From Protonemura montana (Eukaryota > Arthropoda > Insecta > Plecoptera > Nemouridae), in assembly GCA_947568835.1 (NCBI GenBank), contig OX387606.1, forward strand, positions 7,812,001 to 7,876,000: DNA of 64,000 nt. The letters are read 5' to 3'. Every line of letters starts with the position of its first letter. The stretch's first letter is position 1. Below the pieces are notes generated by a model. It ran no database searches. It was not told where the DNA came from and was given only the letters and a program-made list of their open reading frames with translations. Shown here piece by piece: positions 36,901 to 51,893 of the stretch. A program made the translations under genes and the position numbers.

Positions 36901-39900
36901 CTTCGATACTCATTGACATGGTGTTAATTAAATTGACCACGTCGGCGGATATGTGTCAATTTTAATCGGTACAAAACCGCATCGAATGTCGAAGAAACCC
37001 AGAAAACTTTTACTGTAATTACTGATAAGCTTTTCCTCTGTAATTTCAAGCCGCTAGAATTTATATAAATATAAGTAAACAGATAAAGTTGTGTCCAAGA
37101 TAAAAAGCAAGTGTTCCAATCGACTAGGTTTTCGCAACCAAGGGGAGGGAAGGGATTCAGCTTTTATGCGGAAGCGGAGAAAAAGGAACAGGACTGGCTT
37201 GGTTTCCGCTTTCCGGCAGAGGATGCGGTTCTTCTATTAGCAAAAGAGGCATTGTTTACCGCATGGATGGCTGCTAGATGAAAACGCATTTGAAAACTAA
37301 AAGACTTGGACCGGCGCAAACTTTAGCTTTCCGACTTGATACGGATGCGTTAGGAGAGGTCAAGGGGCATTTTTGTAACTCCCAGTCATACCGTTTGCCA
37401 ATTTTATAGAGGGTTTCTGCAATGTGTGCCAGCGCACGAGAGCGCCGTTCAGGAGCTGTGTAAAGACGGCGCTGTTTCGCTCGCATCTTCCCCTAAATTT
37501 TGTAAAGAACGGCAGCGCAGATTGTCAAAAGATTGATCAAAGAGATTCTTCTCTCTGCTGTTGTATAGAACAATTTCCTTCACTTAGTTTCCTTGTTCGT
37601 CCTTTTCAATACATTCTGCTGCATCACTAAAGTTGCGTGGGAGGAAGGAACTCGCGGTGCCTGAAAGGTGCAAGAAAGTTTACTTGTAGGGTGGCAATAG
37701 CGTTGGTATCGCTCGAGTTACTGGCGGCCGACCATGGAACACTTTTCGTTTCCAGATGATTTAAAAAATGAGCTTGATTTTCCTGCCCCCCTGCCCGTCC
37801 CCCACGCTCCTTCCCCACGCCTTATCTTCTTCGCTTTTCATCTTGTACATGCAAATTCCATTAAGAGCTACCCGGCTGAAAATCCCCTCTTTTTATTGTA
37901 TAAAATGTTCGCCAAACATAACTACTGAAGGTGAGGGACGCATCTACGAGTGGTGCATGGGAACTAAAAAAATGTTTTTTTTTCTTCAGCGTACCCGAAC
38001 GCGCTTCTCACTTCTGATCGATTCAAAATTCAAAACAACATTCTCTAGAGCGCGAATCTCTTTGCCCGGCACACAGATTGGACAGACGCGGCACCCGCCC
38101 GTATCATCATTATTGAATGCAATTTCGACAGGCGGCCTACCAAGTCCCTGCAAGCAGCCGGGTCCATCAGTTATTTACAGATAAATTACCTTCACGGATA
38201 CTTGTAGCTAAAGCTCAGATTATAAAGCCAACCGCCTGCATGGCAGTCACGTGTGGTAATCTTCTGGCAGCATAATTGGTTCCGCTTCGTTTCAAATCGA
38301 TATCGCGTACATAGCATATAGTTGTGCGCAAGATGTAGATGGGGAGCTTGGAAAGCCATTGCGTGGTCTCAACTATTAGTCTCCCGTCTAGACTTTGGAG
38401 TCTAGGTTTGTAGAGCAGGAGCCATGCACCGCTGTATAGTATAACTTCTACAGCTGTATCAAACGTTGTACTTTATCAGCTCCTTATTATGGTAGATAAA
38501 GCAAAGTTCAGTAATTAGTTGATTACATTCTTGTGGCTTTACGGTGGATAACCTTCTTTCAATGTAGCTGGAGACAAAAAGTGTTTCGCGCTTGACTTGG
38601 TAATTATAATAGAAAAAGTACAGACAATAAGAAACCACACAAGTATATACAGTCTCTTGCAGTCAGGATCGAGTCTCGTGCAGAGTGCAGTTGACGTGGT
38701 GGTACGGAATTTACAGTCCATTCTCTCAAAGGGTGTACAGTTTTAAAATGTCCGGTCGTCAGCCTCGCGACTGTGAATCGGACAAGATTTTTACACGCTT
38801 CCCGCGAGGAAAAAAACGTCAGAAACACTTCAAACATACATACTAAAATTGTTCTAAAATTGTTTTTTTTTCGCTGGCAATTTTGAAAATAAATAATACT
38901 GCAAATATTTGAAAATATTATTAATATTATTATTAATATCTGCAAATATTTGCAGCTTGAACGTTTGGTAGTCTTGGAGATGCTGAGATTACCTGATAGA
39001 GCTGTTAGCGTGTACTCAAGGACCATGCAAGAAAATTTCGCGGATAAAAATAAGTAAAAAAAGAAAACTTTGTTGTATGATTGTTCCTTGCTCGAAATGT
39101 CTGTGTACAGGTACTAATCTGGTCTACGCCATAATCTATCCATCTCCCATGTCATACGTATTTCAACATGATACCAGCAATTGCTTCTAAAACACACCAG
39201 TTGTCCTGTAAAACAATGCTGTTACCGCTTCATGTTACAGTTTCATACGAGTGACTTTTCGATTCAAACGAGAAAACTTGTGACTAACGTGCGCAAGTAC
39301 ATTGTCATTCACATTTGCCGACCTGTTTTGATACTTACGGTTTTGGGGGTTGACTCGAGAGGAACGATTGTTTGTTACCTTGCACGAGTCTATACTGTGT
39401 GGTATAGCGTGGTCGGGGGAATGGAAGAGGGTTCATGAAAAGAAACGGGTACCCATCGTGATCCAATGCAAGGTGTCCCAATTGAATGGTATCACCTGCC
39501 ATTTTACAGTCCTATTTCGGCATGTGCCGTCGCGTCTATGGGAGGAGGAATGATAGTAATAGCTTAAAAGGGTCGCCAAGCTGTTGTGTACTAGAACAGA
39601 ATTGCTTATCGAAGTGTTCCTATAGTACAACAGGAAACCGCAAGAAAAACACATAAATAGCGATTTCTTGAAGCAATTAGTGGATTTTAGTTAATCTCTA
39701 TGTGGTTGAGGTGGAGCCATGTCAGAAGATTTATAACAGGAAAGATTGTGTTGACATTTTTTGAAAATCAATTTTGACTTGTGATTTTTAGCTAGTGATG
39801 TCTCCGTCTGCACGCGGGAAATAGACGCCCGTTTTCATATGCAATTATCAGCTGTTGAATACCGTAAAAATGAATTGCATTTATGCTAAACGCTATACAA

Positions 39901-41999
39901 AACGTTAATGAGCACAGAAAAATAAATTCGAACTATACTCATGATTATTCATTTTTTGGACATGTAGTAACTCACCGAAAACGTACAAATTCAGACCCAT
40001 GCTTTGAATAATTTCCAAATTCAATTGTATTAATGACACACCGGAAAATGGGTCCTCTAAATACCTAAAAAAAAGCTCTTGATGCAATATACTAATAAAT
40101 GTGTACCATACCATTCTGTTCAGTGTATATCTCTGGTTATATCTGCGAATCTCAGGTAGACGTAAACGTCCCCTGAGACCATCGTTCTCTATACGCAACG
40201 GTTTTCGGAAAACGGCGTACCCTGTCAAATTGTTCAGTCTTTTGGGACTCTCCGCGGCACAGAGCATAACAACATAAACGTGATGGAGTTTGGTCAATGC
40301 AGCAGTGTGTCTACCCTAATGATTAGCACGGGACCAGCGGACGTTACGTCAGTGGAGCTACGATATGCGATCATACATGGGGTTATTTAATTTTAAATAG
40401 GATTTTGTAATCCCGACGTCCCACGTCGGGCGTTCGTGCCCGGCGCTAAGCCCGACGCTCTCCATGTGGCCCTTATATTGTAACTCTGGTGTGAGCCTGT
40501 CGCAACGGGTGAACTCGGAGAAACGTATTTATCATCTTTGCATAGTTAGCAGATTCTTTGAGCTCATTCACCTGTTTAATGAAACGTTAATTAAAATGTT
40601 GATGGTCGCACGATTCTTCTAGACAGTTCGCTTGGCATCAAGGAATTTCGATTGTGATTGAGCTAACTATGCATTTCGCTTCCTGGAGTTGGCTGAAAAG
40701 TTCGTGTCGTTTGACTGCTGTAATTTGCCAATAACTGAACGGACGCTGTGTTTGAGAATCAAAGGGGGGCGAAGTCCTCGAGTAGTAAAAAGAGCTCTTC
40801 ACTAATTTTCCAACGATTCTAGTGCACTTTTCCGTGCAAAGAAAATTACTCGGTCGATATTTTAAAAAGGCTTCTCGTGTTTTTCTTCGCAAAAAAAAAA
40901 AAATCGGTCGCAATAATTCACTGAAATGACGCTCAGTTTTCGAAGAATCGTAGACGTCAAAATTGCCACCGGAAAGATATTGATGGGTTTATAACCATCA
41001 TGCTTGACTGTGTTCAATATTCAAATCTATGCATAATCTGTAGTCGATACAGAGCAAGGAATTGCTTATTTTATACGTATAGTATTGAGTTGTCTAAAAT
41101 AAATATGTACACAAGTTTTCTTCAAGTGAAGATAACAAATAGCAGTGCACTCTAGTTGGCGCTTGGCATCACTCGATATACATCCGAATTCTCTCAAGAC
41201 GTTCTACAATGGAAAAGAAACAATCAGGAAAATCGATGGTGCGGATTCGTCATCTTTTGATTAGTTCAAAAATGATCCGCCTAATCGCACTTGAACACAT
41301 GCTCATACTGTGAACTGCTGGTTTGAAATTGCTCTCCGATCAGAATGTCTAGCCACAATTAAATTCGTAGCGCGGGTTTCTCTGCATTGTTTACACCGCA
41401 ATCGCCGCGATGAAACCTTCTAAAGGGGATGCTAACACCAACAATATATCAATTGTTACCGTACATTGCTGCCTGGCGAGATATTCGCTACCAACGCAAC
41501 GCACCGCATTGTACTCCTCGTTTCATACTACATCATATCGTGAGGGTAAGGGAGGTTCCTTGAAGGGTGAACTCGAATCATGGCTATGTTCGTAGATAAT
41601 TTGATTTCTCTCGCTTCATTTGATGCGACGTGGTTGTACTTCTCAGATAGGGAGGATTTCTGGTTCAAGAATTCCTTGTGTGATGTTCATCATTATTGCA
41701 TTAAACCATTGATAGGCGAGGGTGCAAACAATACATACATGTAGTAATTACGAACTACGGAGTGTTCTCATTAAATAGCCAGATATATATTTTTTTTAAT
41801 TCCTGGCTTTTATATAGTATCCGAATCAGTATGCACACGTTGATGGCGTCACAGTTATGGGGTATTTAATTTCTTATCACCTACGCTGATTCAGAGGTTT
41901 AAACACATGCATGGCGTCATCGCGTCAGCTGTTCGAGGCACGAGAGCTGTGTCGTAATAGACTTACAATAAATATATGTATAGGTAGGTGTTTAGGTAA
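33956..41999 (+). other. Intron 1 of the KLF gene, proximal part
   Basis: No exon was found on either strand. Contents noticed: an (AC)n run at 34985-35007; a GC-richer patch at 34440-34680 with a 6-bp hairpin 'gtggga...tcccac' (34662-34679); three TGCAAAT (octamer-like) motifs at 38900-38954; and an 8-bp perfect hairpin 'cccgacgt'/'acgtcggg' at 40412-40430. Frames such as 35187-35567, 37768-38184 and 38604-39026 have no domain and no splice context. Confidence 0.6.
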
Positions 42000-42010
42000 A
42001 ACTGCAGGCG

Positions 42011-42030
42011 TATATATATATATATATATA
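42011..42030. repeat. (TA)10 microsatellite
   Basis: Perfect alternating TA, 20 bases. Confidence 0.95.
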
Positions 42031-43624
42031 CATGGCAAGGCCATTACATTATCTAACTGATTCATGTAAATAGTATCGAATATGCTCACGGCATCACTGA
42101 TGACCGAGTTGAAGATTCAGCTGAAAACCAGCATGTGAATCACGTTTTTATATGCACTGTGCACTGTTCTTTCATGTCAAAAATCCGTGCCAGTGAAAAT
42201 TACGTGTTCCATTGCGAATGCGTTCATGCGGCACACTCGTTCAAGTTTCTCAGAATTGCTAATCTGTTTTAATAAGGTTCGTCTGATACATTCATGCAAA
42301 TTGCGATGAGATGAGACTGGTACAAACTATTCGGTCATTTTGCTGCAATTACTTTACATGATTCTCATAGCTTTAAATTCACCATCAGTCGATTACATTT
42401 ACTATGTGTGTAATATGCTGGTTTTCTATTTAATCTGTGGATACGACGTTTTTGGTGATTTTTGCTCGGGACCATTCGAGATTCGGACTGAAAGTTTTCT
42501 AGCAAATTGGTGTTCATTGCATTTTACAGCATAAATCCTAAAATCATTCTGGAACGGATTGTTGAAATTGGAAGTATGTACGAACTAACACAATTAATCC
42601 CTATACTCCCATCATAAATGTTTTAATAACACTATAAATTACTCATTACGACGCACGGCGTTCAATGGCGGCGAACTACGTTATCAAATTCGCATCAAAT
42701 CATATATTCCGGGGAAAAGCACAATATAATAATTTGTCACTGCGTGTGTGTGTGTGCGTGAGCTCGTAGATATCCCCTCTGACGGGCACGCATTGTGCTG
42801 TCCTGTAGTTCCTGCGTGGTTTTGCGAAAGGACCAGGCTATAAGGTGCCTAGGCAACTGCTTTCTTCGTCCCGGAAAAGAGACCACCATTCTTTTCTACC
42901 CGAAACTCATCTCAAATGCAAAACTAATTACTTTCTTTTTCGGATTGCAAAACGTATGCGACTTTGAAGTTCAGAAGACGTCACTGGCACTGGCAAAATG
43001 TAAGGCCATTTTATCCCCTTATTTGCTTGCTACGAAACGAGCGACGACCCAGGCGTCTCGTTCCAGAAACCCGCTGCCTGGCGAACGAGGCTATCCCGCT
43101 TCCCGAGTTCCGGACTGTAGGGACGCGGAGGGGCGACTGGTTGCCGGTGATCGGGACTATTTTGCATTCTAGTACGCCGGGAAACGGCAGGGGTGACATT
43201 ATTAGGCCTATATAGACGAGTGCTTGGGCACGCTGATGGTGATGGCGATGGCACAGTGGGAGGATTGGGAGTTTGTTAACGCAAGCAGCTATTTCCGTAG
43301 CGGAAATGCAGTGAAGCCCCTAGGCTTGCGAGTCGCGCCAGGACGATTATCCTGCAGGAGTAGGAAGGAGCTGGAGGAATACTTGTTCTGCGAGAGAGAG
43401 ATGGTTTCGTTATGGGGCACAACGTGACGATTTTCTCGAAAGAGCAATTTGCTGGTGAACGCGGCTGTTTGGTCTGTCGAAGGTGCGATACGTACACTTT
43501 TGAGATAGTATCAGGCGTAATTTATGATCAGTTCAGGTATCCTATTTTGCTATCTGTGTGAACTAAGGATTTTCAAAAAAATTATCTTTCGGTAACGTTA
43601 CAGGTATATGAGACCGCCAAAGAT

Positions 43625-43642
43625 AAAAAAAAAAAAAAAAAA
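43625..43642 (+). repeat. A homopolymer, 18 bases
   Basis: Eighteen A. It could be the tail of an old retroposed sequence, but nothing recognisable lies upstream. Confidence 0.9.
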
Positions 43643-45559
43643 TAGGTTAATACTAAGAAACACAATTTTATCAATCATTATCTACATCGTTATAATATAA
43701 AATGAATTACTATCGATTAGGTATGTACTGTAAAAGTGGCAGACAATTAATGCTACTTGGCGACGCTTTACTATTGTAGTTGGATGTATCTCTTCAGGGC
43801 CTTTGTGCAAACGAACTGGTAAACTGTCCGGTCACCTCTTGATGTCAACAATGAAGTTATCATTAAGTGCGCTATGTTCGATTCGAACTCATCTTGTTCA
43901 TTAGTTGATTGCCAATTTGTGGCTACAGAGCCCGCTTCGCTTCATCTCGCTCGTAGACGATCCTCCACCTCTCTTAACTCGGGAGCCAAAGTTTGGCGCT
44001 GGCGAATCCTTGAATGGCGATAAACATCACACACATCGCACTGTAAACAGGCTACAATGAAATAGACATCCACTTCTTTACAATCAAACGTGTACTGTTC
44101 GTGAATAGGTTATCGCTGGATGTGTGCCTTCGGGTACAATGGTTATAGGTTAGGTACCTTGCGTAAATTGTTTCGTGCACGCACAATCGTTGTATACGCA
44201 AATTTTTATTGAAATTCGAGTCGCGTTGAAAATGTCAATTTTACTGGTTATTCTAAGAAGGCTTTTATTGCGGATTACATGACTGAAATATTTTGGCGAT
44301 CCATTGTATGGTGATCAGTGCACGCTGACTCTCTCTGTGTAATTGCGATACCTGCCAACCAATTGACACGTCCGCTGAAAACTTGTCTAAAATTAATAAT
44401 CTATATTTGTGTTCAGCCAGGGAAACGAAAGCAAGGCATATAACGGTAAGATAGCGTTATAGATTTGGCGATATCTTTGCCTGGTCGTTTGCCATTTTTC
44501 CGATTACGGTACACGTTGAATTTAATTAACAGCTGGGTGTGTTATCGCGGGAATGATTTTCGATTCCAAAACTCAAAGTACACATTTTCTAGTGTATTCA
44601 TGTAGGTACGTTTTTTTTCGTCGTTTTGGGGTGAATGCTCTGTCGCTGTGATAACGGCCCACGGCATAACCATTATGACCTGTTTGTTTTATTCAATTTT
44701 ACAACGTTTTATCACCGGCTGGGAATGATTTACTACCTCGATATCTTCAGAAGTTAAAACCTAAGAGATGTTAGGAATCGAGTCAACAGTGAAACGTGGT
44801 GTGAGCTTTTATTTTTGATAGTTTGTTCGAGTATGAAGTGGAAAATTTTCTAGATTTTCCTGTGATGACCTGGACAAAAAATCGCCCGTATCTTGATTTC
44901 ATCTCTGTTGAACATGAAGCGTCTTGATCTATTGGCAAATTGATCTCGACGATGCGGAATATTTTTACGGTGGGCGTCTCCGTCTTTATGTCTGCGATGG
45001 CCTATTTCAATCGTCCCCCTGTGACTCATTTTATTATTTCAATTATTTAGTATCGCCCATTTCCATAATAACTTGGTTCATAAAGCGTATTAAATTTAGA
45101 GTGTACTTCTGTGCCTGACAGATATTACTGCAATGCAGGAATACAGAAGAAACAGCTGATTTATATCTCATGCTACGCTTGCGAACGGCGCCAAATAAAA
45201 ACTACCCTTGTCGCTATAGCTGATTACGAGATCACTTTGTTTTTCGTATGTAGCATACGGGTAGAGTTTTTTAAAACTGTGGGCACCAAAGCCGAGATAA
45301 GGTTATGTGCACAACTCGAAATTGACCGTAATTTTCGCACAAGGGTTTCGCACACAATAGCTAAAATAGCAACAGGAGAAGTAACTAGCGTGGCTGTACA
45401 AGTGGCAATTGACCTTTCAATTAACAGTTTTATTGTGCCCGTCATCGTCAATGCAATTGTTGGTATCGTATTTGGTTGTTCATCATCTCTTGTGAATTGT
45501 GGACCGGTTTTTGTAGTAATTGAGCCTCTTCGGCCCATTGATGTCGTTTCTTTTGGGTA

Positions 45560-45575
45560 GGGGGGGGGGGGGGGG
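45560..45575 (+). repeat. G homopolymer, 16 bases
   Basis: Sixteen G after 'ttttgggta'. Confidence 0.95.
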
Positions 45576-46992
45576 CTAAGCATACTCGTGACAGACTAAT
45601 GCCGTCTGATGAGTCTGGCACCCGTCTACTGGGAAAACACGTGCTCACGTGATGGTGCCGGTCCTCCCACGCTGACGACTTCAAACCACTTCCTGGCAGC
45701 GTTCATTTGCAGCGACTATCTCCCAGTGAATGCTATTTCCTTCACTTAGAGTCTTCCTTCAGGCGTTCTTGGTTTTCGATGAGTTTCTTAAAAAAAAAGC
45801 GACTCTGTGGCAACTAGCTCAGCCTACGCGTACTACGAGCTGATCATGAATGAACGGGAATTGAATTTAAAAGATTTGCCGAAGTACTTACTCTTTGCGA
45901 GAAAGATGTTAGAGATTCTTTTTTATACTTCACTGGTAAGACTTGAGAATTATTGCAAACTTTTGCAAATGTTAAGTTATTTTTTTTTAAATGTGCAGTT
46001 TATTTAATTTGTTCTAAATGACACGATGAGTACATCTCGACGATGCACTCATCCAGATGACACAGCGAGGAAAGCGAGAAAATAAATCACTCGCCAGATG
46101 AGTCATCTATTCGACCAGCTCAACAATATACATGGAAGTCGCGTGACCTTCGCGTGACCTTATCGGTCATCTTGGCTCGTACTTACATCGCCCACCCCTC
46201 GGTTAATCATTGCCGCGACCAGGTCCAAGAGCGACCTCCACCAACGCAGCCTCCATTGATGATCGCGATGCTCCAGTATTCTCGTATGACAAATGATTGC
46301 TTCCTCCCATGGTCATTCAGCTACCGAGTCCCGGTCATGCACTGCGACCAGCGGAGACGTAGATAAGATTATTATTACTGGTGATATAATGGTATCATTG
46401 GCATTGACCGTGATTGCTCGGGAATCTTCATTAGGTTACTTTTTTTTAGTGTATCTTTGACCTTGATGACCTCTCGGTGAATTGAGCGTGGATCATTCAG
46501 TGTTTCGAAAACTTTGGCGCTGTCACTATACCGAACAGTTAACATCAAATTATTGTTTTTTATTGCTAACGGTTGCATCGATTGGATGTGCATGTGGCAC
46601 TAAATATAAGACCACGAGCTTGCTGGGTGCAGAAACATTCATTCAATACATTATAAATACTTTATTTTGAATTCGCCAGATTGGTTGAAATTTTATTTAA
46701 AAAAAAAACTGTATGGTTCAGGCTTGACCACCAATTTGATGAAAATTTTCGCTGTAGAGATACGTTCTAATTCAGCTTTCAATTTAGCCGTTCCGCTAAC
46801 AGGACTGCAACATTGACATTGATTAGAAAACATACATTCGGCCTAGCACAATTCACCAAGTTCACCCTTCTGCCTCCTGCGTTTTAGGCCCATCATATCA
46901 TTCACTGTCATGCACCTATCAAAATAGTGCGTCGTTCAAACCACAGATCGCTGATGCCGGTGTCGTAGGCGTGTGTGTATGTAGGGAAAAAA

Positions 46993-47006
46993 GGGGGGGG
47001 GGGGGG
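46993..47006 (+). repeat. G homopolymer, 14 bases
   Basis: Fourteen G preceded by a purine run 'gggaaaaaa'. Confidence 0.95.
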
Positions 47007-47419
47007 AGGCGATCACGAGGGTTGTCATTTCGATCTTTGTCACGGCATGTTTAACGCGACTGTCACGATTTCTCGAATATTTAGGACGCCGTTGGATATC
47101 GATTAGAGAGCGGACCGCGACAAGAGCACCTGTTTGCTTAGTTGATTATTGTTCACGGTGGCAGGCTTAATTGTTTTAACACGAGTGTAAAACATGCCTG
47201 ATTAGCTTTCATGCGATAATTAAACTGTTTACAATATAGTATTTTCTATCTCTCTGAAATGAGAGGCCTGTAGCTGCAGAATTTTCATTGCTTGTCAAAA
47301 TGTTTTTCTTGGTCTCTTTGTTGATTGGGGCATGTTCCAAAGAGAGGTGTAGTGATGAAAACAAGACTGGTTTACGGTGATTGTAAACCAATTGTAAGAA
47401 AGAAGAGGGTAGTGGTGGT

Positions 47420-47440
47420 GGGGGGGGGGGGGGGGGGGGG
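47420..47440 (+). repeat. G homopolymer, 21 bases
   Basis: The longest G run here, following 'ggtagtggtggt' and preceding an A9 and (TA)n stretch. Length is likely polymorphic or sequencing-sensitive. Confidence 0.93.
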
Positions 47441-50400
47441 AGTATTTAAAAAAAAATATATATATTTTTGGATTGTGCGCGTCCTAACTCCCTGCACTGG
47501 TTTCGAGCTCCGATACCTTTTAGGAAACCTTTAATTACTCTTGCACGATTTAATCGTTGTTGCTTTATGCATTGAGGGTCTCGCTAGTTTTGTAATACAC
47601 CATCGATTTTTATATAATTGATAGCAAAATTAGTGAACCAATACCACTAATCTGGAGCCACGATAGGAATATTATTGTGATGATGAATAAATTAGATGAG
47701 CAGGTCGACATTTTCTGCGGCAAGCTATAACATCTAGGAACCACAAAATTGGGGTATTGAAATTATTTTTGAAAGCGCAAATGTTTGCGTTTATCTGCGC
47801 ATTTTTTTTGATATAAATGTGGGTATACGCTAAATTGAAAAATAAATTATAAGTATATCCTCGCTTACCCAGTACTATTTTAACGACCCCATATCTAGAA
47901 TGTTTCTAATTCGCACCACGTGGAAAAATGGCCGATCTATTGCAGCTTTCGACTAGACCTTTCTTACTGGTTAATGTTGCCAATAGGCTGTTTGATCGGC
48001 CATCTTGACTGTCGGGGTTTTATCCTAAAATTCTATAAATGACTCGCTTTAGCAGTTCGTCATGTCATGTCAAGTGATACGCTTCTCTGTCGATCACCAA
48101 GGCTGTGCGTGCTGTCTTTCTTGGTAACACAAATTAAACTTAATTATCTCTGATGGAATTTTAATATGACAGTGTATAATTACCTACTACTTCACCCCAC
48201 GGTATTTTTAAGCAATAAACTATTATTAACTAAAAAAAAAGGTATGTATGTATGTAAGTATCTAATTTGACGCTTAACAATGTCTGCCTATAGTTGTGTT
48301 AATTCGCAAAGTACCTACCTGCATGGGGAAAGATATCATTACAATGTTGGTACTAATAAGAGGATACCTGTTCTGTCAAGGCTAGGTGACATCATTTAGG
48401 AATGTGGTGTAATACAAAACACAGGCGATTTATTTTCCAAAGCACAGTATGTGATGAAAATGTATTTTATTGCTAAAATCACTATTGCCAGTTGGCGTAG
48501 TCTAATGGCTTATCACGACCGACGTTTATTTCCTTCTGTTTTTTACAATTATTACTCGCTTCTAGATATTATCTCTGTCTTACATTCCTCACGATTGGCA
48601 ACAAGATCTGGTTGCTTCCGAGCTGCAAAGCGTCTTTTTAGCGAGTTATTATGCCAGTGCGCTGCAGAAATATAATAAGCTATCTCACAACAAATAAAAA
48701 TGTTTGCTCCGAACGCTGACGGAAACTTCAATTAGTGTGAGATGTAAAAACGTCTTCAGCAACGGTAACTAGATCCCTCCTTGTCTATCGGCTCTCTAGT
48801 CTAGGTCGACATTTTTGTTTGGTAAATAAATGCTAGTGCCATGACGACGATATTAAACCTCACTTGCTAAATCGATGCTAATGCCATAATCCTAATGAGC
48901 CACGTCTATTTAATACCAGGGAAGCGGCGTTGGCAAGACGCTGCTCATCAATGCGAGCGCGCGCAGTACTTAACTCTGAAGTACATCTTATCATTAAACA
49001 TTTCCACCCTATTCCGGGACAGCAACTAGCGATGCAAAATTCCCTAAATACGTCATTTATGCGTTGATTTTTTTTGTAAACATTTCAATGACCTATACTT
49101 CATTTAGTTTGAGGAGAGGGAATGTTTTTGTATGTCCCACGAGGATACGGTGCTTTAAATCTTTGCAATACGTGCCGTAGATTCGTAGATGCTTGCCTAC
49201 TGGTTCTTCTTACTTGCGATTGTTGTTAAAGGGCTGTGTCTCAGCTGTTCTTTGACGGTTTTTTTCCTGAATGGACAGAACATAAAAGAGTAAAAGGGGT
49301 CGTCTTTTAAAACTGACGTCAAGAACTGCCTAGTTACGAACTGTTATTATTCAATTGGTCAATACACCATTACCTGAAATTGTAAATATAATTATATGTA
49401 TTATTTCATGTAAGATAATAAAATGACGGTCCTGAAATCATGTATACCACGACAAATTTGTAGACAATTGTAGCCTTGCAGGATTATTTTAGTTTTTGGA
49501 CGTTTTAAAACTTTTCACTCGCTGTATCAGTGTAGGCGGTTAATACCATTTAATTATCTAAAATACATGCTGCACACTGCACAGTATCACACACGAGTCA
49601 CGACTCGGGCGTCTTTCAGTTTGAATATTTGTAAGCGACACTCGACAGTACTTACACTTTAGCTATAGTTACATGTTTTACTTTTCGCGATCTGCATTTG
49701 TAATTCTATTTCGTTTCAAGTATACCTTTATGCATTTCATCTCGCTTCTCACTCTAGCTTGCCTATCCCCCTCTCCATCTCTCTCACTCTTTCTGTTTAT
49801 GTCGCCGTCGGTACATAGGAATCTGGGGTAAAACTAATTGAATTGTTTTGCGAAATGCGAACTCGTAGCGACGAGTAGAGTAATTTTGTGAGAGCGTTGT
49901 TTCAATAGTTTTCGAGGTAGTGCACCATCTTTTCGCCTTACCCTCCCCACCCTACCAGTCGTTGGTCGTGGTGTACATCTCACTACAACTCGACCCCACA
50001 TTGAAGTTATAATTGCTTCATTCGCGGGGTCGGAAAGCTCATTCAAATTTCGTCTCTTGGAGTGATGAAAGAGCCAGAGTTCCAAAACGACGGAGACGGA
50101 TGGCGAGCGTAAGAAGTAGTTACGCAAACCGACAGTGGGTTTGCAAAAGCATCAAGATCCTGAACTATTTTTACAATTTTCACACCCGTTCCTGTGAAGG
50201 TGATAAGGAAAATAAATAAATCGAACTTAGTCAATAAAAAGGGAATTATATAGCCATATGTGATAGTTTGAAGAGAAAACAATATAATATTTACAGCTTT
50301 TTTTTTCAAGCTTTTACGGGCTAATGTCAGTTGATCGCAATTTGATCGGCTTTTTTGAGTGGTACACTTCGTTCAACGAGAGAACATTCTTTTCCGACAG

Positions 50401-51877
50401 GCGCCACCGGTCTTTCTGCGGCGAACTAAAATGTGTGCCAAATGTGAACTGAAAAAATTACATAACCTCTGTTGATATCCGCCATTTTGCTTGACCACCC
50501 GTCAAATTTTGGACATTAAATACGTAAATAACAGACCATGAAATGCAATTTTGCAGATGTGATATTAATTTCAAAATCCTGACGTTAATTTCATACAGGA
50601 GTTGGTAGTACTGCAGGAGGTGGTCCTGTGCTGGGATGTTTTCTCAAAGGCTAGACTGACTCTGATAGGTGAAAATACTTGATTATGTAAGTTCTCAAGA
50701 TATGTGCCGCTCTGGCCGATTCAATAGTTTGAAGAGTGAACTGTCTTTGCCATCTTAGCCGACAGATGAATGGACCTAGTTGATCTGGACTTAGATTTTG
50801 CTGGTGACAGAAAGCTTTCGAAATCCAGTGCAAAACCAAATGCCGAGTGCTTGTTGATCGGTCAAATTTCTGGCTCTCCATAACTGTCAAATATCGATGA
50901 CAAGCTATTGATCTCTGCTAACACGGACCCACTCCCTGCTGAATAAGAATGTAACGAACAATGTGGTGAACCAATTTCGCGGAAGATTCAATTAAAATAA
51001 CACAACTTCATTAATTTAACACACTCGAAAAGTTAGACCCTCAACATGCATTGTCGTCGACCGTTAAATGTTACTTCGCGCGGGTCTTTTTTCCAACGAG
51101 CACTACTTATATTTAATTAAACTGATCTTTTCTCCCGAAAGCAAAGTCTCGGGCCAACTATAACCATTACACTTTGAGAGAACGCCTCGGCTTTAAATTA
51201 ACAGTACATTCTGCCCTCCTCTCTGCATGGCCTAATATAATTTCGGTGTTTTACGTAAAGTACGAAATGCTGTTCTATATACATTAGACTTACGCCGACA
51301 GTAAAATGTCGACACGAGAACATGCTTATTTAAAGTTGTTAAAACACTTCGTCTATGCTATCAATTTTGAATAATATGCCTGTTATTTCAACATGACTGA
51401 AAACCATTTTTTTTTTTGTAATTATGTGCTTATTACGTGAAGTTGAAACTCAAATGTGTTTCTGGCGAGAAAAAGGGACGTGATTGGTTTCGAAGCTTGT
51501 AATTTATGAGGAACTGCTCGAAATTTTTTGCTGCACTTTCTTGTCTTTCAAAGAAAACACCCTCACGGTTGTTTCTAAGCAGCACCTTCAATCATGACTA
51601 CATTCTCAGAGCGCGTAATTTGACGCTTATAATTGCAGCTTTGCACTATTTAGTGATGTCAGTTTGAAACACACCGGCAAAAAAGTAATTTCGCATGGTA
51701 AGATTACTCATTAGGAGGTCAAGTATTTAATATGTGTACCTCTTTAGTATGAGTAATAATTAAACAAGTAAATTGCGGGCCATGTTTGCATCGAGAGAGC
51801 GGAAGTCTTGTACGCGTTACCAATTACCGGTATCACGGTTCGCTGGACTTCTCGTGGAGGGTGCTCTTTGTATGGCA

Positions 51878-51893
51878 GGGGGGGGGGGGGGGG
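51878..51893 (+). repeat. G homopolymer, 16 bases
   Basis: Sixteen G followed by 'tggaggtggg'. Confidence 0.95.

Noticed and set aside
45111-45560. 149-codon open frame on +, mirrored by a 119-codon frame on -
   Set aside because: Both directions are open, there is no conserved motif, and it ends at a G homopolymer. The hydrophobic stretch alone does not support a membrane protein.
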